NCBI RefSeq assembly: GCF_000204055.1
Contig: NW_006768767.1
Location: forward strand, 2,606,399 to 2,670,398
Origin: Melampsora larici-populina 98AG31
Lineage: Eukaryota; Basidiomycota; Pucciniomycetes; Pucciniales; Melampsoraceae
Length of the DNA: 64,000 nucleotides
Direction of reading: 5' to 3'
Both the position numbers and the translations under genes were made by a program. Shown in pieces: positions 43,897 to 55,020 of the stretch (its first letter is position 1; each line of letters opens with the position of its first letter). The notes beneath the pieces were generated by a model. That model did not search any database. It had not been told where the DNA came from and saw only the letters and a program-made list of their open reading frames with translations.

Positions 43897-44850
43897 ATGG
43901 CAAACCTCAAAGAAATCAGACACCAGATTGCAAAACTCAATACTTGTTGTAATGCTGAGATGAACCTTTGTCTCAGGGAGACTACTTGCTGTGAGGAAGC
44001 TGAAATCCGTCTGGAAGCAGCTATATACAGCCAAACAAAGACCACAACCCCCTCTCTTATTCCCCAAGATCACCCAGTAGATTATGACACAGCCCCAAGT
44101 GCTCCTATGGCTAAGATGGCCACCCTGGATGAATTTTATGGGAAGAGAAGAGCTGAGGCAGAAATCTTTATACAACAACTGACATTATATGTCTTGAGAA
44201 ATGAAATCTCTTATCCTACAAAAGTAAAACAAAGTTGTGTTTTGCTATTTTGTATTTGACCAGAGACACTAGTGTTTGGGCAGCTCCATTTGCAGGAAAC
44301 GTTCTAGGGGATAATAAAGAATCTTCCAGGAGTTTTGTGGAAATATTCAAAGGTACTCACTTTGATCCTCATTGCATCATCAAAGCAGAGAACACATTTA
44401 CAGTGTTATGGCAAACTAAGTCAGTTTTAGAGCATACAATGTGCTTCAATCAACTTGCCAATATCATCAACTGGGAGGACAGCACTTTGATGAGCCATTT
44501 CAAGGGCCACCTAAACCAAAAATCACAGTTCATTTGATCAGAGACACCTCAAAGACAAAATTAGAACAATCAATATGCGCTGCTATAGAGGTTGACCATT
44601 TACTACACCCTAATTGTGACATCATTTACTTATTTCATAAAAAATCAGATGAGAATGAAACAGTAGTTCAAGAGGGAGGAGAGAGTGGTAGTAGTACTTA
44701 CAGAGGGAGTAGAGCAGATGATGCTTTGAACTTCTCAACAATGTGGTTTGATATGTCAAAACAGGAGTTCTCCCTTTGTAAAGCTAAAAACCTGTGTTAT
44801 TGTTGTGGAAAGCCAAATCACTCAGTCTGAGCCTCTTGTTGTACTCAAGC
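43897..44850 (+). pseudogene. Ty3/Gypsy-like gag remnant
   Basis: The broken plus-strand frames begin MANLKEIRHQIAKLNTCC and continue (frame change near 44240) with a Gag core segment, LTRDTSVWAAPFAGNVLG. The end has a zinc-knuckle-like CYCCGKPNH near 44790-44815, interrupted by TGA at 44828-44830. At least two frameshifts are needed. It is followed by hAT-like coding remnants rather than pol, so it is a chimeric junk region. Confidence 0.5.
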
Positions 44851-45356
44851 AAAATCAGATAGACAAAAGAAGAGTGGATTCAAATGCTTTGAGGCTCAAA
44901 TTTCCAGTGTTTCTGTGAATAGTAGTATTAATGCAGACAAGTTACAAAATGGCTCCACTCATGAATGATGCTTACACCTATCTTGAGCAGTATTAGTGGT
45001 TGTAATGTGAACATTGGTGCAAATAGATTCTTAATTGATTCAGATCCTAGGAGATTCAAATGCATGACTGTTTGTAACCCCACCTGTGCCGTAGCCAATC
45101 CCCTGTGCTTACTTGATTGTGATTCCACCCTACAATGCATGTATTCTGTTTTGACAACAAGTTGGTGCTGATAATTCATGTGGAGTTAGCTGCACTGGGG
45201 GTGAAAGCAACACCTCCCATCAAGGTGAAGGAAGTTGACCCAGGACATTTCCCCTCAAATGGCACAATTCTTGAAGACAATGAAACAGAAGAACCTCCAC
45301 CCAAATGAGCTGATGCTGAGGTTCCCAAGCATGACTCACAAGAAATTGATTTTGAC

Positions 45357-46971
45357 TTGCTTCCTCCAGTCAAGGTTGTAGCTGAACTTGATGACAAGGG
45401 TGAGTGGAATGCTGACAAAGTGGAAGAAGAATTTCCAGTGACTTTGAGTGTGGACAAAGAAGTACTACCCACCCACCACCAAGAGGCAACCAATGTGGAC
45501 TACATATTACACAAAGTAAGTGATTTTTTATCTGATTATCCTATGATGAGAATTCATAAGTGAAAAACTGACTCACTTATATTTTGTTCAATCAGGTCAA
45601 CTTCATTACACATCATATCACTCAATCTGTAGCCTGGTGTGCTGAGTTCAAGCAAGTCGCTGTCCAAAAGGGTTTCAATGGTTCAATAATTGCAGGCTAT
45701 GGCATACAATGGAACATCAAGTATTAAATTCAACATAAAGTGTGGCTTGCCAAAGCGGTAAGATATTTTGTCTTTGTCTACTTCAAACATCATATCTTGT
45801 ATCTTTCAGGGATACACACACTGACTGACATGTTATTTAAACAGGTAATTGATGAGCTGTGCCAAAATGACTTGGACTTAGTCCATTCAAAAAATTGACC
45901 AGCTTGCAAGAATGAAAAGACATGGCTGATTTCATGAACACAAGATATCTTAATGGGCCCAAGTCAGTAAACTAAAAACAAGCTGGAGGTATTTGACTTT
46001 ATTTATTTTCACTTTATATGTCTCATATTTTATTTCTCTTCCCTCGATCCTCTGCTGTTTATTTACATTGATTTTTCTCCTTTTCCAGCCTTTCCTCAAG
46101 CTGGCTCTTCTGATGGAGGGAGATGGACCAACAGGATACATGGCCATCTGTTCCACTCTGTAATGCGCTTGAAAGAAAGATTGACCCCCTCAGCATCACC
46201 AATGCAATCTACCAGATGCTAGCCAAAATAAAAGAGAAGATGATTGAGTATGAACAAGGCCCTTTCTTGTGAGACTCTGGTAATGGCAGCTTTACTTCAC
46301 CCTTTTTTCCGACTTAAGTTCTTTGCAAAGTGGTTTGGAGAGTACTCTGCGGTAACCATAAACGCTGAGGCAACCTTAAAACATATTTATCAAGAGTGTG
46401 AATTGCAACATCCTACCCATGACAATTCAACAACTACTTTGCGCACTAAAAACTCACAAACCCCTGCAAATTCCTCACCAAGGCCCAAGATTTTTTGTGA
46501 AGACTCTGAAGATGAAGCAGAGATTCAAGAGCCTGAAGATAATCAGATAAAGAACTATCTACAGCAAGTGGATAGAATGAGGGCTGAAGATTATAACATG
46601 CAGGATCCTGGCACAGGTCTTGAATGGGGGAACATGTGTGATTGTGTAGTTCTTCCTTTTCTGCATCAAGCTTTCAGATTGTTAATCTAAACATTTTTGC
46701 ATGGATCAATATTTAGTTACACACACCCAAGTATTGGATCTTAGCTCTCATTGCAAGAGACTACTTGGCATCAACTGGATCATCTTGTGCTCCCAAGTGC
46801 ATCTTTTCCTGCGCATCAGATGGTTGTGCCTGTAGTCAAGGTTCCTTAATGCTTAGGAAAATTGAGCAGCTTGTTTCCAGTCAATTGTGGTTGAGGCAAG
46901 GGCTGGACCTGGGTGAGGATTTTAAGGAGCTTGCAAAAGTTTTGAAGATGTTGGGCATAGTGATGAATCAA
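45357..46971 (+). pseudogene. hAT-family transposase remnant (C-terminal half)
   Basis: The order of segments on the plus strand, through several stops, frameshifts and intron-like gaps, is hAT-like: an acidic segment (45400-45500), TQSVAWCAEFKQVAVQKGFN near 45625, FLKLALLMEGDGPTGYMAIC near 46090, ETLVMAALLHPFFRLKFFAK near 46270, EDNQIKNYLQQVDRMRAED near 46535, then GTGLEWGN near 46610 and the dimerisation domain remnant DYLASTGSSCAPKCIFSC near 46760. It belongs to a different hAT lineage from the one at 8992-12960. It is dead. Confidence 0.75.
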
Positions 46972-47532
46972 ATTGTTCTTTCATATTTTTTCTTCTTCTT
47001 TTGTGTCCTGTTCTTATATTACTTCAATGATTCACAATTTCATTTTGATCTTTTGATACTTTTTCCTTTTATTACTTCAATGATTCATATGTTCATATTT
47101 TGATCTTTTATTTTTTCCTCTACTTTTCTTTCTTCTTTTTCCCCACTCTTATATTACTTTAATGGTTGTTTGTTTATACTTTGATTTTTTGTTTGGACAA
47201 CGATGGCGTTTTCCAAAGAGGCAAAAAAATGTTTAACACATGGAATCTATGAGACTCAAGGGGTCAGCCCAAGTACCAAATATAATGGGTAGGATACAGA
47301 CGTTAGTCATTCCAGAGGAGAAAAAATTCAAGACAGATATCATGTGAACACTATTTCTTGCGTTCCGTTGACCATACACCGTCAATTTGATGGTTGATGT
47401 GTTAGATAGGGTATAGAGGAGCACAAGGCACCAGATTTTAACGAAATTCCCTCTCATTGAAAAATGGTATATCACAACAAGCAGAAAGGACACATTTGAT
47501 TCTAAATCTTTTGAATGATTCCCTTAAACAAT
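46972..47532. other. T-rich intergenic region
   Basis: Positions 46985-47170 are T-rich with repeated TATTACTTCAATGATTC-like words. No gene is supported. The right end is probably the HIS1 3' untranslated region. Confidence 0.5.
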
Positions 47533-48768
47533 CTAAACACGACAATTGGCCTATTGAGAAAACAAAGATAAGCATCAAGAGTTGATATTACTAACTTTGA
47601 GGATAAATTTTCCAAAATACTTACTAAATCAATCAAGAATATATCACAAGCATCAATCTTTTCTAATTGATCCATCACTGTTGCACTATCTTTCTTTGGA
47701 ACCATTGCAGAAACCGCAACCCAAGTTTCGTCTTCCAAAGGACTCACAGTCGCAGACCTACGTCCAGGTGTTAACTTTATAGCTTCTGGTAATCGTTCCC
47801 GTTTGATATTGTATTGACAGAGTACATATCGAGCTGCAGCAACGACTCCCTTGATCCGTGAGGTGACTAATTCGGTCAGTAGTCTTTGAGTCTCTCCTCT
47901 CGGTTTCCTTGTAGATTTTATTAAAACTGCTTCAGAAGTCATTAGCGTATGAATGGCGTGAAGTCCAGCAGCACGCATTGTTTCACCGGATTCTATGAGA
48001 GAAAGCTTTTTGATCAGGATCACATTCCTTATCCCCAGAGCGAGTTGAAGACTAACCAACGAGATCCACAATACCATCAGCTAAACCCAAAGCGCAAGCA
48101 GCTTCAACACTTCCTCCAATATATTCAATAATAGTACCTTTCGTTTTTGATTCATCTTGATCTTGACCATTAGGTGATAAAGCTTTTGAATCTAAATCTT
48201 CAAAAAACCTTTTACTAATCACTTCAAAACTAGTGACAATCTTTTTACCACAAAGTTCTTCTACAGTTTTGATATTCGATTTGATTGGAACTTGAACTTG
48301 AAGTTTACATTTTCCAAATCCTAATGGACAAATTTCTTCAATCAAGTCATTTACATCTGCTTCTGCTACCATATCTTGTCCTGTAATCGCTAAATCTACA
48401 TTTCCTTCTCCAACGAATCTTGGTATATCAGCTGCTGGTAAAAAAACTCTGATATGAAAGAAATAGAGAGATTTACACCGAGGGTTTTTTAAATCAGTTT
48501 AAACTCAAATTAAATGTCTATACATCAAATCTTTAAGAAACTTACAATGCCATCTGATGATTTCCAACTAAACAGACATCTAAACGATGAGACCGACTAA
48601 ACTGAATATCTGCTCCAGCCAAGATTTCTAAACATTTCTGGTATAGTCTACCTAAATCATGTTAAGTCAAATTAAATATCACTTTTATGATAAATCATCC
48701 TGACATTCACCTTTTTTAGGAATCGCAAATAAAAGTCTATCCTCGAGCGATTCTAATAATGGGTCCAT
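47533..48768 (-). CDS. HIS1: ATP phosphoribosyltransferase (histidine biosynthesis step 1)
   Basis: It joins ATP and PRPP to give phosphoribosyl-ATP, the first and feedback-inhibited step of histidine synthesis, in the cytosol. Five exons: 48768-48711, 48651-48546, 48448-48057, 47992-47625 and 47550-47533; the product is 313 residues, near the usual fungal length. It starts MDPLLESLEDRLLFAIPKKG, where the family start is expected; an in-frame upstream ATG at 48867 would add a non-conserved leader. Conserved segments are RLYQKCLEILAGADIQFSRS, VFLPAADIPRFVGEGNVDLA (PRPP/substrate domain), and GLADGIVDLV joined to ESGETMRAAGL across the third intron. The C-terminal regulatory domain reads WVAVSAMVPKKDSATVMDQL. 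The last exon codes only for ANCRV plus stop. Confidence 0.95.
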
Positions 48769-49058
48769 CTTGTAAGTTTTGAATGGTTTGTGTTCGTGTT
48801 TGGGTATCCTTGAAGGTTGAAATAAAACTTGTGGTCTTAGAATCTTTGGCGCGTGAAATAAATCCAAAAATTCAGAGAATTCGAAGCTCCGTGAAATTAT
48901 TCAAGACGTCTCGCGGCTCGCGAGCCATTTCACATTACCTTGAACATTTCACATGTATTTGATAATATTTGATAAAGGCTCGGCTCTCACGCGCCTCAAA
49001 GCCCCGAAACGTGAGACACACAAATTCAAACACATACCCTAGTAACCACCCTCCCATC
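48769..49058. other. HIS1 upstream region
   Basis: This is the short stretch between HIS1 and the Gypsy A LTR. It contains GAGCCATTTCACATT-type words and a TCGCGGCTCGCGA palindrome-like motif near 48910. It is probably the HIS1 promoter; the retrotransposon begins about 290 bases upstream of the start codon. Confidence 0.45.
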
Positions 49059-49122
49059 TGTAGCAGGGCTACTTAACGCTAGTCTGTATCAGGATCTGTT
49101 ACATGTTTCATCTATTGTATTA

Positions 49123-49810
49123 GAGCATCCACTATGGGTGCGTTAACGATGTGATTTAGCGTTAGAATAACGCTAAAATCCAGACAGGTCTACTATGGAC
49201 CTGTTTTAGACATGCGGTCCGTACGACTGCGTCAAATCTTGCACTCCCCTTGTTCAAATCTACGCAAGCCTACGACTTGATTTATCGTAGACTTTTGGCG
49301 CATCAAATCGGTCAACAGCCATCAAATGATCTATCTGTATCCATCCCACTCTGCACTCACCACCTTCAATCAAAATCTTCCCTCGTCCCTCAAAATCACA
49401 GCTTGTTGATGGTAGCTGTTTATAACTCTGAATTTGCTAAAAAAAACGCATTTTGTTTTAAAAAAAATGATTCCGTGCGATTGATTTCACCAAGATCGAG
49501 CAAGATGTGAGAAAGCTCGATGCTCATTGTCAACACCTGAAGCCATCATTTTGGTTCTTTCTGGCTACCAAGGTAGTCATCATCATAGAAGTGAGCTGGG
49601 TGAGGCGTGGTAAGATACTTCAATTCGAGTCTCGACTTTGCCATAGCGTGTATAGTGTTCTAAGAACAGATTATCGTAGTTAAATCCTACGTTACATCAT
49701 CCCATAGTGGATTTCATGCGGTTAACAACTTAGCTACAACACGCATGATTAAATTTTGCGATCAGGACCGCAAAATTTACGATAAAACACCCTCAACATA
49801 GTGGATGCTC
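49123..49810. mobile_element. Tourist-type MITE 1 (GAGCATCC ends)
   Basis: It is 688 bp, beginning GAGCATCCACTATG and ending with the complement CATAGTGGATGCTC, flanked by TTA on both sides (49120-49122 and 49811-49813). The TWA duplication and GAGCATC end are typical of Harbinger/Tourist MITEs. No coding content. Confidence 0.85.
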
Positions 49811-49929
49811 TTACCACTTATACTCGCCATTATGTTATACAACCTGTAAATGGCTTATACTATATATTGTAATACCGGCTACTCCATAACCGGCCTTCTG
49901 CCCTTTTCCGCCATCTTGTATCCCTCTTA

Positions 49930-50653
49930 GAGCATCCGCAATCGTCGGGTTAAGTCGCGAGAATAGCTAAGTATTTAACTTACCGATCTCGAAATTTCCA
50001 CAATGGTCAAATTTCAACCGATCGTTAGTTAGCTTTTCGACAAAAAATCGGTAGGCTGGGACAAAGTTATCCCAGCCTACCGACGCGGTAGCTAACTCCG
50101 TGCCCTCGAATTTTGAAAACACAACACCCACCACACTACACTTCCACACATCAAGTCACTCACCAACCCTACACGACTTCACCAATGTACCTCGATCCTG
50201 ACTTGAAGCTTTGCTGACTCTTTGTCCACGACTCCCACTTCAAGTTTCACCTCAATTTCATTTTTCTTTTTGCATCGATCTCAATCACTTAGTTGCATGT
50301 TATCTTAGATGATAATAGAGTTGTTCAAAAAAACATGCTCATGATGGAATTGATTGAGTAATGGATGTGTGGGATCGAAATTAGAAGATGGTAATTGATC
50401 AAAAGGGAAAGATCGAGCTCACATTGATGGATGAAATACAAACACAGGAGCACTTGCAAAAGTGAGGACAGCTTAGCTCCAAGCTAGAGCTGACGACTGT
50501 AGGCCCAGTCTTTAACTTGGAGTTTAGCTTTCTTTAACTTGGAGTTAAAGACAGCCACTGTGGAATTTTGTGTCAGATTACTTAGCTCCGGCTAAAGATC
50601 TTTAACCTAAAGTTAACTAACTCCAAATTTAACGCAAACGGTTGCGGATGCTC
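49930..50653. mobile_element. Tourist-type MITE 2 (GAGCATCC ends)
   Basis: It is 724 bp, beginning GAGCATCCGCAA and ending TTGCGGATGCTC, flanked by TTA (49927-49929 and 50654-50656). It shares the first eight terminal bases with MITE 1, 120 bases away, but not the interior. No coding content. Confidence 0.85.
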
Positions 50654-50911
50654 TTATAAGGAACACTTTGAGTCCTTCTCTTTTATTCCTCAGTCTTCTG
50701 ATAATCTCTTTTCTTTCATCCACTTTTGGATAGTAATACATCTTAATATCAATCCTTCTCGATAATCTCCTTTATAATCCTTTAAAGTACCTTATCGACC
50801 ATCTCCATTAAAATAGCCTAAGTCCTTCCTTCAACCCATACCTGGTTTAAGACTTCCATTCCTAATCAAGGAATAGCTTAACGTAAGCACTTAACGTAGT
50901 GCCTGTTACAT

Positions 50912-50924
50912 TGGTAGCGAGATC
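50912..50924 (+). promoter_or_regulatory. Primer-binding site of Gypsy A
   Basis: TGGTAGCGAGATC begins one base after the LTR end. Its first eight bases match the initiator-Met-tRNA primer site word TGGTAGCG. Confidence 0.5.
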
Positions 50925-51247
50925 TTTCTTTTACGACGACAATCTGATAGTTTCTTTGAATTTTCTTTTGTGGGGAATCTCGACCCTTTATATAACTTTT
51001 TCTTCCTTGGTGAACAGTCGTTAGTCAACCAGACCAAAGAAGAATTAATCTTTTGAAATCAGAGGAGCGAGATAGTTCATTCTCAGCAGAAGAATATTAG
51101 AATCTGTCAGTATCGGTGTTTCGCTTTAAAAGAAGAAGAAGATCTTGGACCTCGGTATAATTTGAAATAAGGCTTACCTTTCTTTGTTTTGAATAGTTGG
51201 CATCGGTAGTCTCAATGCCCGTAGAATGAAGCCCTCCAAGAAAAGGA

Positions 51248-52918
51248 GATAGCACAGCTCCTGGTTCAACCAATCCGCCCCCAGCGGGTTCAGCAAACCC
51301 AGCTGCCCCAGTTTCATCGACCTCGGCATCAGCGGCACCAGGACATTCAGGTCGTGGTGTGTCCCGTTGTCTGTCAAAAAGAGAACGTGACGTCCTTACC
51401 AGCTATTTGCCCATCTCGGCCTCAGGCTCTCAGGAACTTACGGCTGGACAAATAGAAGCTCTCACTGACGATCAGCGTCTTGTGGTCAACGTTCTCGCAA
51501 GCGACTACAACAACATCGCCTGCGTCATCCCGGCAGTCGTCGAACAATACCTCTTGCAGGGTTTCAACGACGACTTGTTAGACTATGATGAGGAAGATTT
51601 CCATGGCACCAGATCTGCCGCCAACAAAGGAAAGCTTCCGGAAAACGTTGGAACCAGACAGCCCCGTAAGCAAGTCTCCAACATAGCTGTTTCAGTGATC
51701 TCTTTGTCGACCAGTAGCGACGACGTCGACATCAAGAAACTGAAGCCATCCCCGTCATTTTTAGAAACACTAGATGTCAAGCCTGCCGTTGATCCTTTCG
51801 ACGGGTTGAACCTCAAACCCTACGAGGTAGCAGCGTTTCGTCAGTTCCAAGCAATGAAGAACAACCCCGACACCCTAGAGGCCCAGATAAGCGATCTTCA
51901 TCTCCGAGGATCCAGGGATGGTACTCCGGTGTTGGAAACCCGAGCTAGAACGACATCAGTACAACCAGCTCTCTTGAGGGTTCAAGATCAATCGTCGGTA
52001 GCCAAGGTAGTAGCTGTGGAACCAGTAGGTGCTGGGATCGAAGTAAAGTTTGTGGAGGATCCGAGTGTTATAATCAAGGGACTTTACCGAGATAAGATCC
52101 CTTGATTCTCCGGCGTCAGTCAAGACGTGTCCACGTACTTCGATAACTTCCGAACAGAACTCGAAATGCGGTTCTGTCATCCGGATGTCCAGCACCAAGT
52201 CGCTTTCCCATGGGTCTCTGGGGCGGCGAAGGAGATTCTTGTCAAAGCGGTATGGGACAACAAACGACAAGTCTCTTACGATTCATTGGTAGCTTTCTTT
52301 ATGAATGCCTTTCCTGCCACTGTTGATCTCAATATGGTGGACCAGGAAATGGATAACTTGAGACAGAATGAAGGAGAAACCATCATTGCTTACTGGATTC
52401 GTCATCAGCTTGTAACGCAGAAAGCTGATATTCTCAAATTACCTTACAATCCCGTGTTGACCTTCAAGAAAAGGCTCATTCATGGTGAAGTTAAGAAGCA
52501 TGTCAACAATTACATTGCCATGAAGAAGTTGGACGGCATAACTCCTCAAATTCAGGACGTCGTTGCCGTCGCCATCGAGCGCGATCAGCGCCCGGATATC
52601 AAACACTTTGCTAGGGGCGCTCCTTGTCGTGACACGGCCAGCGCCATGGTTTCTACCTCTCTCCACCAGAACGGCAATTGGAAACGACGACGTTCAAGGA
52701 TGGAAAGCAGCGGGGGTAGGGGTAATGGTCCGGATGTTATTTGTTACAACTGTAACCAGCGAGGTCACCGCTTTGGATCGATCGAGAGACCAACCTGTGG
52801 TGCACCCATCACCAGCAAGACTCAGGCCTACTTTGAGAAGATTTCAAAGAAGCCGCGAGTCGAGTCCAATGATCCTGTAGCTAGTGGTAGTGGGCAGTCA
52901 AAAGCCCCGGCAAACTAG
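51248..52918 (+). pseudogene. gag: Gypsy A Gag with in-frame stop
   Basis: The N-terminal region is Pro/Ala/Ser-rich (NPPPAGSANPAAPVSS near 51270); its true start is obscured by a stop and frame change near 51250. The frame runs to a TGA at 52103-52105 (YRDKIP, stop, FSGVSQDV), then continues in the same frame with the Gag core (YFDNFRTELEMRF, AIERDQRPDIKHFA) and a zinc-knuckle-like CYNCNQRGHRF near 52745 whose last Cys position is not conserved. It ends in TAG at 52916-52918. Pol overlaps the end in the +1 frame (52884). Confidence 0.75.
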
Positions 52919-53604
52919 GCGAGGCTCTGCCTTGTTTGCCTTATCTGTTTACTTGTGGGCAGTAAATGATTCTCTGAGTAATGCAGCATTGTTTCCGTCC
53001 ATGTTTGAAGAGCCAACAAAATCATCCTCGAGGGATGAGCCCTCGGGAAGCGACAGTTTGACTGTCGGTGAGCCAGCTGAGATAGCTGAAGTACTTGTCT
53101 TAAAAGACGATGTGACTAAGTATAGTGCCTCATATCAGGCACAAAGCTCCAACAAAGGTGACAGTGAGTCTGTCCGCAATTCAGAAGACGATCTGAATAT
53201 AAATCCTTCCGATGTTAGTAAGGATATAGAGTCTCGTGCATTAGAACACGACTCCACCTCGATACAAAGTTCTCCGTTAGGTGTATTGGGAAGGGAAACA
53301 GGTGAAGCTGTTTCCATCTCTGGGGTTACAGAGAACCATAGCCAAACGTTTATGGATGATGTTGGAAATTTGCCGGCCAGCAATTCCAAGATCCCCGGGA
53401 CGGGGTACGTTGACCTTGATTCAGTCAACCACCTGGCTGTGTTGGACAATGGCACGGGTGAGAACCGTGTGGATTTTGTTCTTGTTTTGAACGATGTCAT
53501 TACAAAAATACTCATCAATACAGGAGCATTGATGAGTTTCGTATCAGAAGAGTATGTGAAGAAAAGAAAGCTGCCCACGAAAGAAAATTTGGATCACCCT
53601 ATAC

Positions 53605-55020
53605 ACAGGGGCAAAAATTGATGCTCACAACTATGTGAGCGTTGAAATTTTCCTGTTTTGTTCCCATTTGTTTCCCATTTATTTCCAATTTGTTTCCAAT
53701 TTGTTTCCAATTTGTTTCCCATTTGTTTCCCATTTGTTTCCCTTTTCTTTCTGTTTGTCAGCTGATTACGTGATCATCAGGAACTGAGCAGACAAACTAA
53801 GCCTTCCTCAGCATTTATTCCTGAGCAAAGAAGTCTGAGGAAGGGCTGATCCTGAGCAGCATTCCCTGGTTCAGTAAGCTCCAAGGGATGCCACCAATGT
53901 ATAGCTTAGGGGCTGAGATGAACTGAGTATTCCCTTAGCTAAGTCTCTGAAGTATCCCCCAGATGGATCACAGAGCGCCAAGCTTGCCTCAAGCTTGATG
54001 GCTCCGGAATGAAGCCTGAGGCCCGTCTGCTTGTTCAACTGAGCTGCTCAGTTATTCCTCAGGGGCATCCCTGAGATCAGGAGGATCCGGAGGATTTCAC
54101 TGCTCATTGGATGAGGGGCTGCTCAGTTATTCCTCAGGGGCATCCCTGAGATCAGGAGGATCCGGAGGATTTCACTGCTCATTGGATGAGGGGCTGCTCA
54201 GTTATTCCTCAGGGGCATCCCTGAGATCAGGAGGATCCGGAGGATTTCACTGCTCATTGGATGAGGGGCTGCTCAGTTATTCCTCAGGGGCATCCCTGAG
54301 ATCAGGAGGATCCGGAGGATTTCACTGCTCATTGGATGAGGGGCTGCTCAGTTATTCCTCAGGGGCATCCCTGAGATCAGGAGGATCCGGAGGATTTCAC
54401 TGCTCATTGGATGAGGGCCTGCTCAGCTAGTCCTCAGGGGAATTCCTGGCCGGATCAGAAGGATCCAAAGGATGTCACTGAGTATTGGCTGAGGGGCTGC
54501 TCAGTTGATCTCAGCCCCTCAGTGTGAAAAACTTTATCCGGGGATATCACTGAGGATTAGCTGAGCAATGAGCAGATGGGATGACGCTTTTATCAGGCTT
54601 CATTCCTTAGCAAGGAAGTCTGAGAAAAGTCCGGCCCATCAGTGATCCAGTCAGGGGATGCTACTGAGTATTTGCTGAGCAGCTCAAATGGGACGCCCCT
54701 GGGCAGGCCTCTTCACTGAAAAATGAAGCCTCAGGAAGGTATAGTTCATGTGCTCATCTTCATTTTGAACAAATTGCTGAGTATTCAGTGCCTCATGAGC
54801 TGATCCTGAGTACTCATCGGGAATCAGTTATTGCTCATCCAAGATGGAAATGAGCCTTCTCAATAAATGTCAAGTAAAATATGAGAACCACAGGATGATC
54901 ACCTGAACACAAACAAGATTGTGAATTGAATCAATCTGAAAGAAAATGAATCTTTTTTTGGAGAATTCCAAAAAGTCTACAACGCTCACATGTATGTGAG
55001 TATCTATTCTGGCCCCTGTG
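53605..55020. mobile_element. Non-autonomous CACAGG terminal-repeat element, copy 2
   Basis: The 1,416-bp element begins CACAGGGGCAAAAATTGATG and ends with a diverged complement (CAGAATAGATACTCAC on the other strand), flanked by ATA on both sides (53602-53604 and 55021-55023). Each end carries the palindrome GCTCACAnnTATGTGAGC with one or two changes. The interior holds a 75-base tandem array and further CTCAG-rich units that match, in opposite orientation, those of copy 1 at 11220-12318. No transposase. It splits the Gypsy A protease. Confidence 0.85.
54043..54417. repeat. 75-bp tandem array, five nearly identical copies
   Basis: Unit starts are at 54043, 54118, 54193, 54268 and 54343 (GCTGCTCAGTTATTCCTCAG); a sixth, diverged unit begins at 54418. 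The unit length is a multiple of three without stops in one frame, which creates an artefactual repeat protein frame (54107-54430). It lies inside the CACAGG element. Confidence 0.92.

Larger units (their letters stand above)
49059..50910 (+). repeat. Gypsy A 5' LTR, interrupted by two MITEs
   Basis: It starts TGTAGCAGG and ends CCTGTTACA, a 9-base inverted repeat with one mismatch, and is directly followed by a primer-binding-like site. Without the two MITEs it would be about 434 bases. The left limit is inferred, because the 3' LTR is outside the window. Confidence 0.5.

Noticed and set aside
54107..54430. 107-residue repeat protein (25-residue units)
   Set aside because: It results from a 75-base tandem array inside a non-coding transposon; in-frame only because 75 is divisible by three.
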